Part shown: piece after piece, positions 15,701 through 23,881 of the stretch
How positions within the stretch are numbered: position 1 is the stretch's first letter
Layout of the letters: every line of letters starts with the position of its first letter
Notes under the pieces: generated by a model
What the model saw: only the letters and a program-made list of their open reading frames with translations
Databases searched by the model: none
What the model was told of the DNA's origin: nothing
Assembly (NCBI RefSeq): GCF_002899895.1
Contig: NZ_PPEI02000001.1
Location: 620,001 to 684,000, forward strand
Length of the DNA: 64,000 nucleotides
Reading direction: 5' to 3'
Source: Chryseobacterium oncorhynchi
GTDB lineage: Bacteria > Bacteroidota > Bacteroidia > Flavobacteriales > Weeksellaceae
Position numbers and translations under genes: made by a program

Positions 15701-18678
15701 CTCTTCTCTTTTGGAATATTGGCGGTATACTCTAAAATTCCATTTTTCAGCTGATGGGTTTCTGAAATGGTTTTTCCAGATCCATCCTGAACAAAAACAT
15801 TTACCAAAGCATCAGGAACCGCAGAATACACATAAACTTTTGTTTTCTCACCTCTTGTTACCTCATCTTTTGGAGCAATTACCGTAAGGAATGTTTTTTG
15901 AGCCGGTTTCAGCAAATTTTTATCCCAAACACTGAAGTATTGGGCTGATTTTATGGTGTCTTTTCCTTCAATATTGAACAATTCCAGCTGATAATCTCCG
16001 GCTTCCAGCTTCCCTAAATCAAGGCTGGTCGAAAGTTGAGTGTTATCCGTTGACGCCGGTTGTTGTCTATCCGTAATTACTTTTTCTGTTTTCCAGTTTT
16101 TAATCTCATCATTTTTATCAAACATGTCGTGTGGAAACTTGCTGATAAATTCATTTTTTGAGTATTTCGGTAAATTTTGAACTTCTGATTTAAAATTATT
16201 TCTAAAAATCCTGTCCGGAGCTGCCAGCTTTGACAACTTCACCTGATATGGTTTTTTAAGATTTTGTTCGTTATAATTTTTTGTTTCTACTTTAAGCTTT
16301 ACATTTTCATCACTAAAAGCATTTTTAACATCATCTGCTTTAATGTAATGAGAAACTGAAGCCACACTCAGCTGTGTATTGGCAGACTGTGTTTCGCCAT
16401 TAATATCTGTAACAGAAGCATTGATTTCATAATTATCAATCTGTATTCCCTCTAGTTTTTCATCTTTCTTTAGATCCAGACGAATAACAAATTCTCCTTT
16501 TTCATTGGTTTTAGCTTCTCCCAGAATTGAATTTTCATTGTCGTCACCTCTTGGATACCACCAGAAATATCTCCATCTGATATTATGTTTCTTGATCTCG
16601 TAGTTTACCGTGGTATTGCTTAATGCTACACCGGAGAACATCGTAGCTTTCCCTTTAAGTTCTATGGTCTGACCATATTTATATTCGTCTTTTACAGGCT
16701 CAAAGGTTACTTCAAACTTTGGTCTCTTGTATTCCTCTACCCTGATATCTTTATACCCATCACTTTTGCCATCCGTATTCAGATAGAAAACCCCGTTTAG
16801 TTTTCCTTTTGGTAAGGTAAAACTTCCATGATAAGATCCAAATTCATTGGTCGTAAATTTTTGTGAAGAAACTTCCTGATTATTGGCATCCAATAAGGTT
16901 ATTTTTTGCTGTAATCCTGAAACTACAGACTCTATTTCCTTATTCAGCTGCGTATTCACTACCTTGAAGTATACAATCTGCCCCGGTCGGTAGATGGCTC
17001 TGTCTGTGAAGATTTGTGCCTTAGTACGGGATTCTTTGTTTGGATTATAATCTTCTGTGCTGCCTCGGCTTCCATAAACCTGCATGATCTGAAAATCATT
17101 GGTCTTTGGCTGTTGGATAAGGAAAGTTCTATAATATTCTTTACTCGCAGTAACAGGAAGTTGGAAAACTCCTTTTTCGTTGGTTTTACCTGTAAGTTTG
17201 TTAATCGAGTTATTACCTGCAAATTCATGAAAAGTAAGGTTTTCACTTATGACAGGTTTTCCGTTTTCACTGTTAACCAATTTCAATTCATCAGACAGCG
17301 AGTTTTTAGAAGACTTATTTTGGTAAATGATCTTGCTTCCGGAAACAATGAAGTAAAAATTCTGTTGGGAATCAATATCATTAGTTTTATCATTTTCACC
17401 GTCTACTGAATATTCTACAACATAAATTCCTGATGGAAGTGGTTTAATCTCCAATGAAGTTTTGTGAAGTTTATAATCTTTAGCATCTGAAAGCTGATAG
17501 TTTTCTTTTCTTACCAGACTCTTTTTTATATTTTTAAAGTTCGTACTTCCATAAGAATTCTGCATATATTTCATCAATGATGCAAAATCCTCTTTTACTT
17601 CATAAATGTTTAAAGAAAAATCTGTAACATTTTGAGATTCTGCTACAAAATGAATAGGCAGATTATTTTGGGTCTGCTTTTCATATTTAATGGTTAACGA
17701 CGGATTTTTAATCTGTGTTTCCTTACTTTTAATATTTCCGATGAAAGGAGACTTCGGATACTCGCTTTTTGCCTGTTCTGCAATAGCAAGTGCTTCCTTA
17801 AATTTATCTTTCATGACAAGTTCAGTCATGATATCTTCCATGATCAGTACTTTGTAATCACCCTCTACATTAGATTTGGCAAGATTCTGAAGCTGTTCAA
17901 GCTTATCTTTACATTGATTGAAGTTGCAGTTATCAACCAATTTTTCTTTCATGAAATACAGCTTGGGATTTCCGTTGTTTGAGGCAATCAAGTCATCAAA
18001 GATGGCATTAATTGAGGTACGGTTTTCTGTAAGCTCATTTTTGGTAAAAAGATTACTCTCTGATAAAAAGCTAACCTTTTTAAGAGCATACCAATCGTAA
18101 AGGCTTGGAAAGTAAGCAATATCCTTTATCTCTGAAAACAAAGCTTTATACTTTTCCAATGATGTCTTTTTCAGTTCCTGTTTCTGCTGATCCAGTTTCT
18201 GATAGTTTTTGGTTAAATAATTTTTAAAATCAAGCTTTGACCATGTTTCAATCTGTGAAACATCTTGTGTATTGATATTAGTTCTTCCATTGATTTTCCA
18301 ATAATTCTGGTTGTAATAATCCAGAAAAAAACCGTTCAAAAGAACTTGATAAACTAGTTTCTCTTCTCCTTTCAATTTTCCCTCAGCATCTTGAAGTTTG
18401 CTGAAGAACTTTGAAGCCGAATCATTCTTATCATCGTCTACGGTTTGCTTTACAATACTGAACTCTGCTTTCAGGGAACGGATCAGCTGAATTGTATTAT
18501 TTTCTTTCATAGCTTTGTTTTCTAGGTCCAAAATAATGGGAAGATTAGATTTATAAGCTCCTTTCTGACTATTTTCTGCTATTTTTTTCCACTGGTCATC
18601 GTAATATTTCTGTGCAAAAACCGGTGAAAAGCCTAGCGATAAAAGCGAAAGCATAAATATCTTGGAAAATCTTTTCAT
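12751..18678 (-). CDS. Alpha-2-macroglobulin family protein, thioester-less
   Basis: A 1975-aa exported protein (signal peptide ending 'SPVFAQ'). The middle shows the MG domains ('DRAIYRPGQIVYFKVV' near residue 555) and the C-terminal half shows the A2M and bundle domains with terpenoid-cyclase-like helices ('NPDGGFSWYPGYPSSYGTS'). At the place where the CxEQ thioester is expected, near residues 1434-1436, the sequence reads S-D-Q-N with no cysteine, so covalent trapping is unlikely. A Gly/Pro/Ser-rich linker with a SusC-plug-like 'IEEVVVKAYAV' starts at about residue 1162. Such proteins trap attacking proteases at the cell surface or in the periplasm. The next gene downstream is ecotin, a second protease inhibitor. 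Confidence 0.9.
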   Translation of the reverse strand: MKRFSKIFMLSLLSLGFSPVFAQKYYDDQWKKIAENSQKGAYKSNLPIILDLENKAMKENNTIQLIRSLKAEFSIVKQTVDDDKNDSASKFFSKLQDAEGKLKGEEKLVYQVLLNGFFLDYYNQNYWKINGRTNINTQDVSQIETWSKLDFKNYLTKNYQKLDQQKQELKKTSLEKYKALFSEIKDIAYFPSLYDWYALKKVSFLSESNLFTKNELTENRTSINAIFDDLIASNNGNPKLYFMKEKLVDNCNFNQCKDKLEQLQNLAKSNVEGDYKVLIMEDIMTELVMKDKFKEALAIAEQAKSEYPKSPFIGNIKSKETQIKNPSLTIKYEKQTQNNLPIHFVAESQNVTDFSLNIYEVKEDFASLMKYMQNSYGSTNFKNIKKSLVRKENYQLSDAKDYKLHKTSLEIKPLPSGIYVVEYSVDGENDKTNDIDSQQNFYFIVSGSKIIYQNKSSKNSLSDELKLVNSENGKPVISENLTFHEFAGNNSINKLTGKTNEKGVFQLPVTASKEYYRTFLIQQPKTNDFQIMQVYGSRGSTEDYNPNKESRTKAQIFTDRAIYRPGQIVYFKVVNTQLNKEIESVVSGLQQKITLLDANNQEVSSQKFTTNEFGSYHGSFTLPKGKLNGVFYLNTDGKSDGYKDIRVEEYKRPKFEVTFEPVKDEYKYGQTIELKGKATMFSGVALSNTTVNYEIKKHNIRWRYFWWYPRGDDNENSILGEAKTNEKGEFVIRLDLKKDEKLEGIQIDNYEINASVTDINGETQSANTQLSVASVSHYIKADDVKNAFSDENVKLKVETKNYNEQNLKKPYQVKLSKLAAPDRIFRNNFKSEVQNLPKYSKNEFISKFPHDMFDKNDEIKNWKTEKVITDRQQPASTDNTQLSTSLDLGKLEAGDYQLELFNIEGKDTIKSAQYFSVWDKNLLKPAQKTFLTVIAPKDEVTRGEKTKVYVYSAVPDALVNVFVQDGSGKTISETHQLKNGILEYTANIPKEKSVSELNLQFQLVAFNDVETQSAALKIKDTEKPLKIETVTFRDKLEPNSKEKWTIKVTGNDKEKVNAEVLANMYDMSLDQFAVNKYNWEKLYTPFTMISSYTMQDYLLQKRYQKRQEYYNGNYVEVPNFNWFDGSLYYNLGGNAVRSPRKRGALPPAPSARSKDTVSSKNIEEVVVKAYAVERKESLAGSVAGISVAADAAVEQSQQKESLEKVPVRQNLSETAFFYPNLKTDAEGNVSFEFISPEALTKWKLMFLAHTKDARAATQEKEVVTQKEFSVTPNYPRFLREGDELNLQSKLSNLTDKKLSGSAELQILDAFTNENISSKFGVASGAQNFDLTENGNGALTWKLKVPNNVSSIILKVVAKAGAYSDGEQQAVAVLPNRMLVTDAVPVFVKEGETKTFVLDNLKDATSTTISNVSNTLELTTNPIWEIMFALPSLKSDQNSSADVIFNKWFADVLASEIFKANPKMKTIFEEYQSKGLLNSNLEKNQELKQLLLEETPWVLDSKNENEQMQKLALLFDANTMKNSISQDWDEFKKLQNPDGGFSWYPGYPSSYGTSLYILKSLGKINSWLKDNVEDYQGSEQKELVAKLIQYVDTEISKYSDTKKVNVWSNWVLDYLDTRNYWEKQYPLKGKGATLKSLVKQQAKTAKITDFTFFGLHRAALLMNDYGIKEVSDKLMTYLKETSTDTKTQGVYWKQNLNDWGWFGSKVVNHAGALETFNKLKSNDQNFIEEMKIWLVTQKEVNSWGSSRGTSEVIFTILNSGKSWTGAESDKATIVWGGKELIPQTQATGYVKSAVKTETVDKNLATVTVTKPGPGIVQGGLFWQYYEDLDKIKSSENYISVTKELYKKVKTVNGEELQKISPETPLKVGDKVTVRMILNTDRAMEFIHIKDMRAAGFEPLNALSGYQWKNNLGYYQSTKDASTNFYIQYMPKGKYVFEYDVVANASGKFSNGITTMQNYYAPQMNAHTKGSNVAISE

Positions 18679-18696
18679 ATATATTAAATTTGATAA

Positions 18697-19452
18697 ATGA
18701 ACATTTTAAAAATACTGAAAAAATCCGTTATAGACAGTCAAGTTTACGTATCCTTAATGGGAACTCTTTTTGCAGTATTTTTCATGAAAGAGCAAAACAC
18801 ATTCCGTTTGCCTACTGTTCTTCTAATTTTCATCACCTATTTCAGTGGGTATCTTTATACTAAATATCAATACACCAAGCATTTTTTCAAAATTCTGGTT
18901 TTAAATGCGGTTGCAGGAATTGTCTGTGCTTTTCTGATCATTCACAATCATAATGAAATAAGACTGTTAAAGTGGTTTGTAATTGTTGTTTTAGGATTGC
19001 TCTACAACAGTTTTTTTCTTGATATTTATATCCGAAAAATTCCTCTTTTAAAAGTATTCTATGTGGGATTGGTTTGGGCATTGGTTAACTGCTGGCTCAC
19101 TCTTCCGGAATTCAGTCTTCCCATTTTCCTGATCAGTTTTTTCTATATCACGGCATTGGTACTTCCATTTGACATTCGGGATATGAATAGTGATACCGTA
19201 AAGACTTTCCCCATGTTAATAGGCATTCAAAATACAAAATACATTGCCTATGCCCTTGTCTTCATAAGCAGTCTTATAGCTATTTTTTACCTTAAGCCTC
19301 TTTATGTCATTTCATTTTTTTTATCTACAATTATCACTTATATTCTTATTTATTTATCTGAAAATAAAAGAGATGACGCTTATTTTTCATTCGGTGTGGA
19401 AACTTGTTCAGCACTTCCTTTTTTATTTCTACTAATAATGGAGTATTTTTGA
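18697..19452 (+). CDS. UbiA-like polytopic membrane protein
   Basis: A 251-aa protein with about eight hydrophobic helices. The segment 'LPFDIRDMNSDTVKTFPMLIG' resembles the second Asp-rich motif of UbiA prenyltransferases (DxxDxxxD followed by K-T-x-P). The first motif, NDxxDxxxD, which should follow the second helix, is absent ('YLYTKYQYTKH' instead), so prenyltransferase activity is doubtful. It diverges from the alpha-2-macroglobulin gene with only 18 bp between the start codons, and ends 3 nt before recF. Confidence 0.6.
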   Translation: MNILKILKKSVIDSQVYVSLMGTLFAVFFMKEQNTFRLPTVLLIFITYFSGYLYTKYQYTKHFFKILVLNAVAGIVCAFLIIHNHNEIRLLKWFVIVVLGLLYNSFFLDIYIRKIPLLKVFYVGLVWALVNCWLTLPEFSLPIFLISFFYITALVLPFDIRDMNSDTVKTFPMLIGIQNTKYIAYALVFISSLIAIFYLKPLYVISFFLSTIITYILIYLSENKRDDAYFSFGVETCSALPFLFLLIMEYF

Positions 19453-19455
19453 CGA

Positions 19456-20535
19456 ATGATTATCAAGAAGCTTTCCCTTTACAATTTCAAGAACCACTCT
19501 GAGAAAAAATTTGAATTTTCCCCGCAGATCAACTGTTTTGTGGGCAATAATGGTGCGGGAAAGACCAATATTCTGGATGCTCTTCATTATTTATCGGTAG
19601 GGAAAAGTTTTTTAGGAAATACGGATCTGAACAACATCAAAAGAGAAGAAGATTTTTTCACTATTGATGCTGAAATCCAGAACGAAGACAGTGAAGATAT
19701 CATAAGAATTACTCAGCCTAAAGAAGCCAAAAAAATCATCAAAAAAAATGACAAAAGCTATGACAGGCTTGCTGATCATATTGGTTATTTACCCAGTGTA
19801 ATGATTTCTCCTTATGACTCCAACCTGATTTCAGACTCTGGAGAAAGCAGAAGAAAGTTTTTAGATTCCATGATTTCTCAAACGGATTCCGAATATCTTT
19901 TTGATCTGATACAATACCAAAAAACCATTCAGCAGAGAAACGCATTATTGAAATATTTTGCTAAAAACAGAACATGGGATAAGGATTCTTTGGAAATTTA
20001 CGATGAACCGATCGCTCGATTTGGAACAAAAATTTTTAATAAAAGAAAAGTATTTGTAGAACAATTAAATCCTATTGTAAAGAATTTTTATCAAATTATT
20101 TCCGGAGGAAAAGAGACGGTTTCAGTCATTTATGAATCTCATTTACTGGAAAATTCTTTTGCAGAGCTTTTAAAAGGAAGCATTGAAAAAGACCGTATGC
20201 TCACTTATACTTCAAAGGGAATTCACAAGGACGATCTTCTTTTTGAGATGGATCATGTTCTCATCAAGAAAATTGGTTCGCAGGGACAGCAGAAGTCATT
20301 CCTTATTTCACTTAAACTTGCTCAGATGAGCCTTGTTAAGGAACTTACCAAGAAAACCCCAATTCTTTTATTGGATGACATTTTTGACAAACTTGATGAT
20401 ACCAGAGTTTCTCAATTAATTGAATTGGTGAACAAGGAAAGCTTTGGACAGATATTCATTACGGATACTCACAGAGAGCGAACTGAAAGTGTGGTGAAAA
20501 AAATTAATGAGGAAAGTATTATATTTGAGGTATGA
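19456..20535 (+). CDS. recF: DNA replication and repair protein RecF
   Basis: A 359-aa SMC-like ATPase that helps RecOR load RecA at single-strand gaps. Walker A 'GNNGAGKT' lies at residues 30-37, the signature 'SQGQQKS' near 276 and Walker B 'ILLLDDIFDKLDD' near 308, with the D-loop following. Length and motif spacing are standard. It follows the UbiA-like gene by 3 nt and overlaps the next gene by ATGA, so it is inside an operon ending with DUF721. Confidence 0.95.
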   Translation: MIIKKLSLYNFKNHSEKKFEFSPQINCFVGNNGAGKTNILDALHYLSVGKSFLGNTDLNNIKREEDFFTIDAEIQNEDSEDIIRITQPKEAKKIIKKNDKSYDRLADHIGYLPSVMISPYDSNLISDSGESRRKFLDSMISQTDSEYLFDLIQYQKTIQQRNALLKYFAKNRTWDKDSLEIYDEPIARFGTKIFNKRKVFVEQLNPIVKNFYQIISGGKETVSVIYESHLLENSFAELLKGSIEKDRMLTYTSKGIHKDDLLFEMDHVLIKKIGSQGQQKSFLISLKLAQMSLVKELTKKTPILLLDDIFDKLDDTRVSQLIELVNKESFGQIFITDTHRERTESVVKKINEESIIFEV

Positions 20536-21200
20536 TCTCAAGGGTATTTATCATCGTATTTTCACTATTATTTACGTTTTCATACAGCCAAAAAAAGAAG
20601 AAAGCGAAAGATTTACTTGCTGAAATCCACAGATACCAGCATGGTGAAATTAATAAAAACTTTAAATCTATTCCTTTACAAAAAAGGGTGTCCAGATTTC
20701 CGTTTGATAAGGCTACCAAGATTAAAATTATTTCCTACAACCTAAAATATAAGGGAGCAAAGGGTTATACACCGCCTCCCCCGCCGCCGATAACTAAGCA
20801 GGATTCCATTAATCTAAACACATATTATGAGAATCTTAAAAAATATAAATCTGTTGAAATAGAAGACCTTATTAAGGATAGCAGTCATCAAGGTATACAA
20901 GAGTCAAAAACTCTTACATTAACTGAAATTTCTGAACTCAGTGATGTTCTGTATAATACCTGCCACAAATATTATGTTTCCTATACTTCTCAGAGCGGAT
21001 GTTTTTTTCCTAGGAATGCCATCTTGTTTTATGATGAACATGATAAGGTTTTTGCTTATTTTGAGATTTGTTTTGAATGCTCCGGAATAGAATCATCTCC
21101 AAAAAATATGATGGATTCTTTCGAGACCTGCGAATTTCTTTATCCTGATCTGGAGAAGTTTTTTAAAAATAAAGGTTTAACAACCGAATACGTACAGTAA
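20532..21200 (+). CDS. Exported hypothetical protein with a proline run
   Basis: A 222-aa protein with a signal peptide (MISRVFIIVFSLLFTFSYSQ) and then a highly basic stretch (KKKKAK). A run of six prolines sits near residue 80. Four cysteines near residues 143-200 ('SGCFF', 'ICFECSG', 'FETCEFL') could form disulfides or bind metal. No family recognised. Its start overlaps the recF stop as ATGA, and DUF721 follows 7 nt later. Confidence 0.7.
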   Translation: MISRVFIIVFSLLFTFSYSQKKKKAKDLLAEIHRYQHGEINKNFKSIPLQKRVSRFPFDKATKIKIISYNLKYKGAKGYTPPPPPPITKQDSINLNTYYENLKKYKSVEIEDLIKDSSHQGIQESKTLTLTEISELSDVLYNTCHKYYVSYTSQSGCFFPRNAILFYDEHDKVFAYFEICFECSGIESSPKNMMDSFETCEFLYPDLEKFFKNKGLTTEYVQ

Positions 21201-21207
21201 AAGTAAA

Positions 21208-21501
21208 ATGAAGAAGAAAAAACGTGAATATCAATCCTCTGAACTTGTAAAATCTTTTGCAAGAATCTATGGTTTTGAAGATAAACTGATAGCTTTTGAC
21301 ATTAAAGACTTCCTTGAGGATTATCTTGATGAAAGCCTTTTCCGTGAGATCAAAAGCGTGAATATTGAAAATAAATGCATTATTATTAAAATTGATTCTC
21401 CATTGCTTAAGAATGATTTTAAAATGCGTAAGACTTTCTATCTGAAGAAGTTTCAGGATAAATTTGGAGCAGAACAGTTTCAGGATCTTCAGATATTCTA
21501 G
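21208..21501 (+). CDS. DUF721 family protein (DciA-like)
   Basis: A 97-aa basic protein of the DUF721 family. It begins 'SELVKSFARIYGFEDKLIAFDIKDFLEDYL' and ends with the strand-helix 'MRKTFYLKKFQDKFGAEQFQDLQIF'. In other bacteria the DUF721-containing DciA loads the replicative helicase; short Bacteroidota versions such as this one keep only the KH-like core. The recF neighbourhood supports a DNA-replication link. Confidence 0.8.
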   Translation: MKKKKREYQSSELVKSFARIYGFEDKLIAFDIKDFLEDYLDESLFREIKSVNIENKCIIIKIDSPLLKNDFKMRKTFYLKKFQDKFGAEQFQDLQIF

Positions 21502-21575
21502 AATTTACCCTGCTCATCTATGCTGTAAGTAAGAATTACTCAATAATTATATCACTACATATAGAAATAATGTAA

Positions 21576-21583
21576 TATATTTA
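21576..21583 (+). promoter_or_regulatory. Candidate -7 box for the 54-aa peptide gene
   Basis: TATATTTA, one base from the TAnnTTTG consensus, ends 22 nt before the ATG at 21606. No clear -33 TTG was found at the right distance, so support is weak. Confidence 0.3.
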
Positions 21584-21605
21584 AGGTTCACAAAATTATT
21601 ACATC

Positions 21606-21770
21606 ATGAAAAAAGTACTTACATCAAAAAAATTATCCAGAAACAATTTAAAAGCTATTCAGGGTGCAGGGCAAATGGTATGTTGTCTTGTAAGCTGCGG
21701 AGATACCAATCAATGCATCTTTTGGGAACAATTACCCGCAGAATGCCCGGAGTTCCCTTATTGCCTTTAA
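21606..21770 (+). CDS. Bacteriocin-like Cys-rich leader peptide
   Basis: A 54-aa peptide. The N-terminus 'MKKVLTSKKLSRNNLKAIQG' matches the flavobacterial double-glycine-like leader (LSR..LK.I.GG), here ending G-A-G instead of G-G. The rest carries six cysteines (CC, C, C, C, C) and no membrane helix. Peptides of this type are cleaved and exported by C39-protease ABC transporters; none lies nearby. A perfect terminator follows 22 nt after the stop. Function unknown: antimicrobial, signalling or a secreted RiPP precursor are all possible. Confidence 0.65.
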   Translation: MKKVLTSKKLSRNNLKAIQGAGQMVCCLVSCGDTNQCIFWEQLPAECPEFPYCL

Positions 21771-21792
21771 AAGCTATACAATAGACTAAAAT

Positions 21793-21830
21793 AAAACGAG
21801 GCGATCTTAACAATAAGATCGCCTCGTTTT
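21793..21830. terminator. Perfect 17-bp bidirectional terminator
   Basis: AAAACGAGGCGATCTTA (21793-21809) pairs with its exact complement at 21814-21830 across the loop acaa. Each end supplies T-runs, so it serves the plus-strand peptide gene and the minus-strand gene ending at 21838. Confidence 0.9.
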
Positions 21831-21837
21831 ATTTTTA

Positions 21838-23868
21838 TTAATGTTCTTCTGATTTATTAGAAATCGTACTGCTCATTAGGTCATCCGCTTTTTTATCGAG
21901 TCCTGAGCTTAGTGGTAAGAAAAATTTCAATGGGTGCTTCGTAAAGTATCTGAAAATCTCTTTGTAGATCTCACTCACCTGTCCGAAATTCATCTTTCTG
22001 GATCTAAAGGCAAGAAACATAGACAAACTGAAACTTACCAGGAAGTTGAAAAATCCGATTAAGAAAACCGTTACAAAAGACATCCAGAATGTATAGGAGT
22101 CTACTGAGAAGTCTTTTCCATACAGTCCCAGCGCAAAATTTCCGGCTGCAAAGGTAATGTGTCTGATATCTAGATCAAGCCCAAAAAACATTCCTACAGG
22201 CGCTGTAGCACCAAGGAAAACTCCGAACCAAAAATTGGAAACAATCCCCGGCCAGTTTTTAGCATAATACTTAGATAGACCCTTTGCAAATTTTTTCCCG
22301 AAGAAACTTCTGATAGAAAGGTTTTTGGCTATCCTCTCAGGAATTTGATAGAAAACTGAGTTATTTCCGATATTTCCTGAAATAATTCCTGAAATAAAAA
22401 GGTAAAACCCTGCAATACTTGCATGCAGAATCGCCTTGGATTTAAATGGATCAAGATCCTTTAATAATTTATCTGATCTGTCTACAGCTAAATTTTGTGA
22501 TAGAAATACATCCAGTCCGTAAATAATAGCCAAAGCTATAGGAAAAGCAAGCAATACATTCCCAACAAAAGCAATAAACTGGCTTCTGAAAAGCTTTGAT
22601 ACAAGATGGGCAAATTCTGTATTGTTTCTTTTATTGTTGCCCTCTTCAGACAATACCTTGGTCATGGTAGCAGCAGTCATGGCCGGCTGTTTTGTTGCCA
22701 GCGTAAACCCCATCAGATAAATCATGATGAATCCCATGGCGTAGTTCATTGAATAGAGGAATGCGTGTGAAAAATCACTTCCCGGAATATATCCATAGAG
22801 CATTTTCAATACACAAAGCGCCCCAACAATAATTCCACCACCACTGGCTTTATAGAACATCGTCATATATTCTTTTCTGGTAGAAGTGATATAGTGTGTT
22901 CCGGCTTCTGCAGTATGATTGGTAATAAGGTGAGAAATCAGCCTTGTACTGTCATTGATAAGATCTGCAATGTTGTTCTTATGAGATTTATAGTTCAAAA
23001 TATTAAAAGCCAATTGCTTGGATTTAATAAGAACGTCCTCTTCATTATCAATCACTAAAAGCTGTACGATCTCATAGATTCTATCGGTCTGTTGTCTGAT
23101 CTTCAGCAAGGATTGATTAATCTTCCCTGAAATACCATATTTAGCAGAATTTTTAAAAGCGATATTAACGAACTCCTGACACTGTCCTGCATAGATCTTA
23201 ATCTGCTTGTATCTGCTATCTTTGGAATGGAGTTGCAATTCGGGATCTTTTACTAAGTCTTCTGCCAATGTTTCCAGCTCATTTTGAAGGGCTAAAAACG
23301 GGTTATCCAGATTTCTGTACTGTGGTGCCATTCTCACGACTTCCACTTCCATGGCCATTCCCGTTACCCTCCAGGAAAGGATATTCATCGAGAAGATAAG
23401 CTCCTTTTTCACATTAGGCTTCGTAATAAAGTCTGCCGCTCCTAAAATATTCAAAAATTCATTGATCTCATTTTCAGGAAGATTATGAATATATTCAAGA
23501 TCTTTTTTAGGTCTAAGACTTATATTATCAATCATATACCAAACCGTTTTCTCATTTTCAACGGGTGGTAACACTTTATTCAGAATTCTTTTTTTAAGTT
23601 CCGGAAAAAAGGCATTTTCAGAAAGAATATTCGCTTCTGTCAATGACAGGTTGAATGGTCTCCCTTTAAAGATATTATGAATGTAAAGCTTAAAGTTTTC
23701 CGCAAAATTCGGATTGCTTCTAAGGAAATTGAGCACATCTGTAAAGTCTGCCTTTTTAACGCTCTCTAAAAACTCTGCAAAAGGCTCTAAAGAAAGTGTT
23801 TCGTTCTTAAAAGAAAAGTATTTTTTAAGAACTGACTCAAAATTTGTGCTGGAATTAAAGAATTTCAT
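21838..23868 (-). CDS. PF10136-type membrane protein (annotated 'site-specific recombinase')
   Basis: A 676-aa protein matching the family named after Neisseria Gcr. The N-terminal half is soluble and helical; the second half has about seven hydrophobic helices (for example 'GGGIIVGALCVLKMLYGYIPG' and 'AILHASIAGFYLFISGIISG'), which fits a membrane protein and not a recombinase. There are no tyrosine- or serine-recombinase residues. The family name is historical; the actual role is unknown. mtgA lies 13 nt upstream on the same strand. Confidence 0.75.
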   Translation of the reverse strand: MKFFNSSTNFESVLKKYFSFKNETLSLEPFAEFLESVKKADFTDVLNFLRSNPNFAENFKLYIHNIFKGRPFNLSLTEANILSENAFFPELKKRILNKVLPPVENEKTVWYMIDNISLRPKKDLEYIHNLPENEINEFLNILGAADFITKPNVKKELIFSMNILSWRVTGMAMEVEVVRMAPQYRNLDNPFLALQNELETLAEDLVKDPELQLHSKDSRYKQIKIYAGQCQEFVNIAFKNSAKYGISGKINQSLLKIRQQTDRIYEIVQLLVIDNEEDVLIKSKQLAFNILNYKSHKNNIADLINDSTRLISHLITNHTAEAGTHYITSTRKEYMTMFYKASGGGIIVGALCVLKMLYGYIPGSDFSHAFLYSMNYAMGFIMIYLMGFTLATKQPAMTAATMTKVLSEEGNNKRNNTEFAHLVSKLFRSQFIAFVGNVLLAFPIALAIIYGLDVFLSQNLAVDRSDKLLKDLDPFKSKAILHASIAGFYLFISGIISGNIGNNSVFYQIPERIAKNLSIRSFFGKKFAKGLSKYYAKNWPGIVSNFWFGVFLGATAPVGMFFGLDLDIRHITFAAGNFALGLYGKDFSVDSYTFWMSFVTVFLIGFFNFLVSFSLSMFLAFRSRKMNFGQVSEIYKEIFRYFTKHPLKFFLPLSSGLDKKADDLMSSTISNKSEEH

Positions 23869-23881
23869 TAGTACAAAGATA

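Noticed and set aside
21838-23868. PF10136 protein as a sign of a mobile element
   Set aside because: It has membrane helices, no Tyr/Ser recombinase residues, and host neighbours on both sides.
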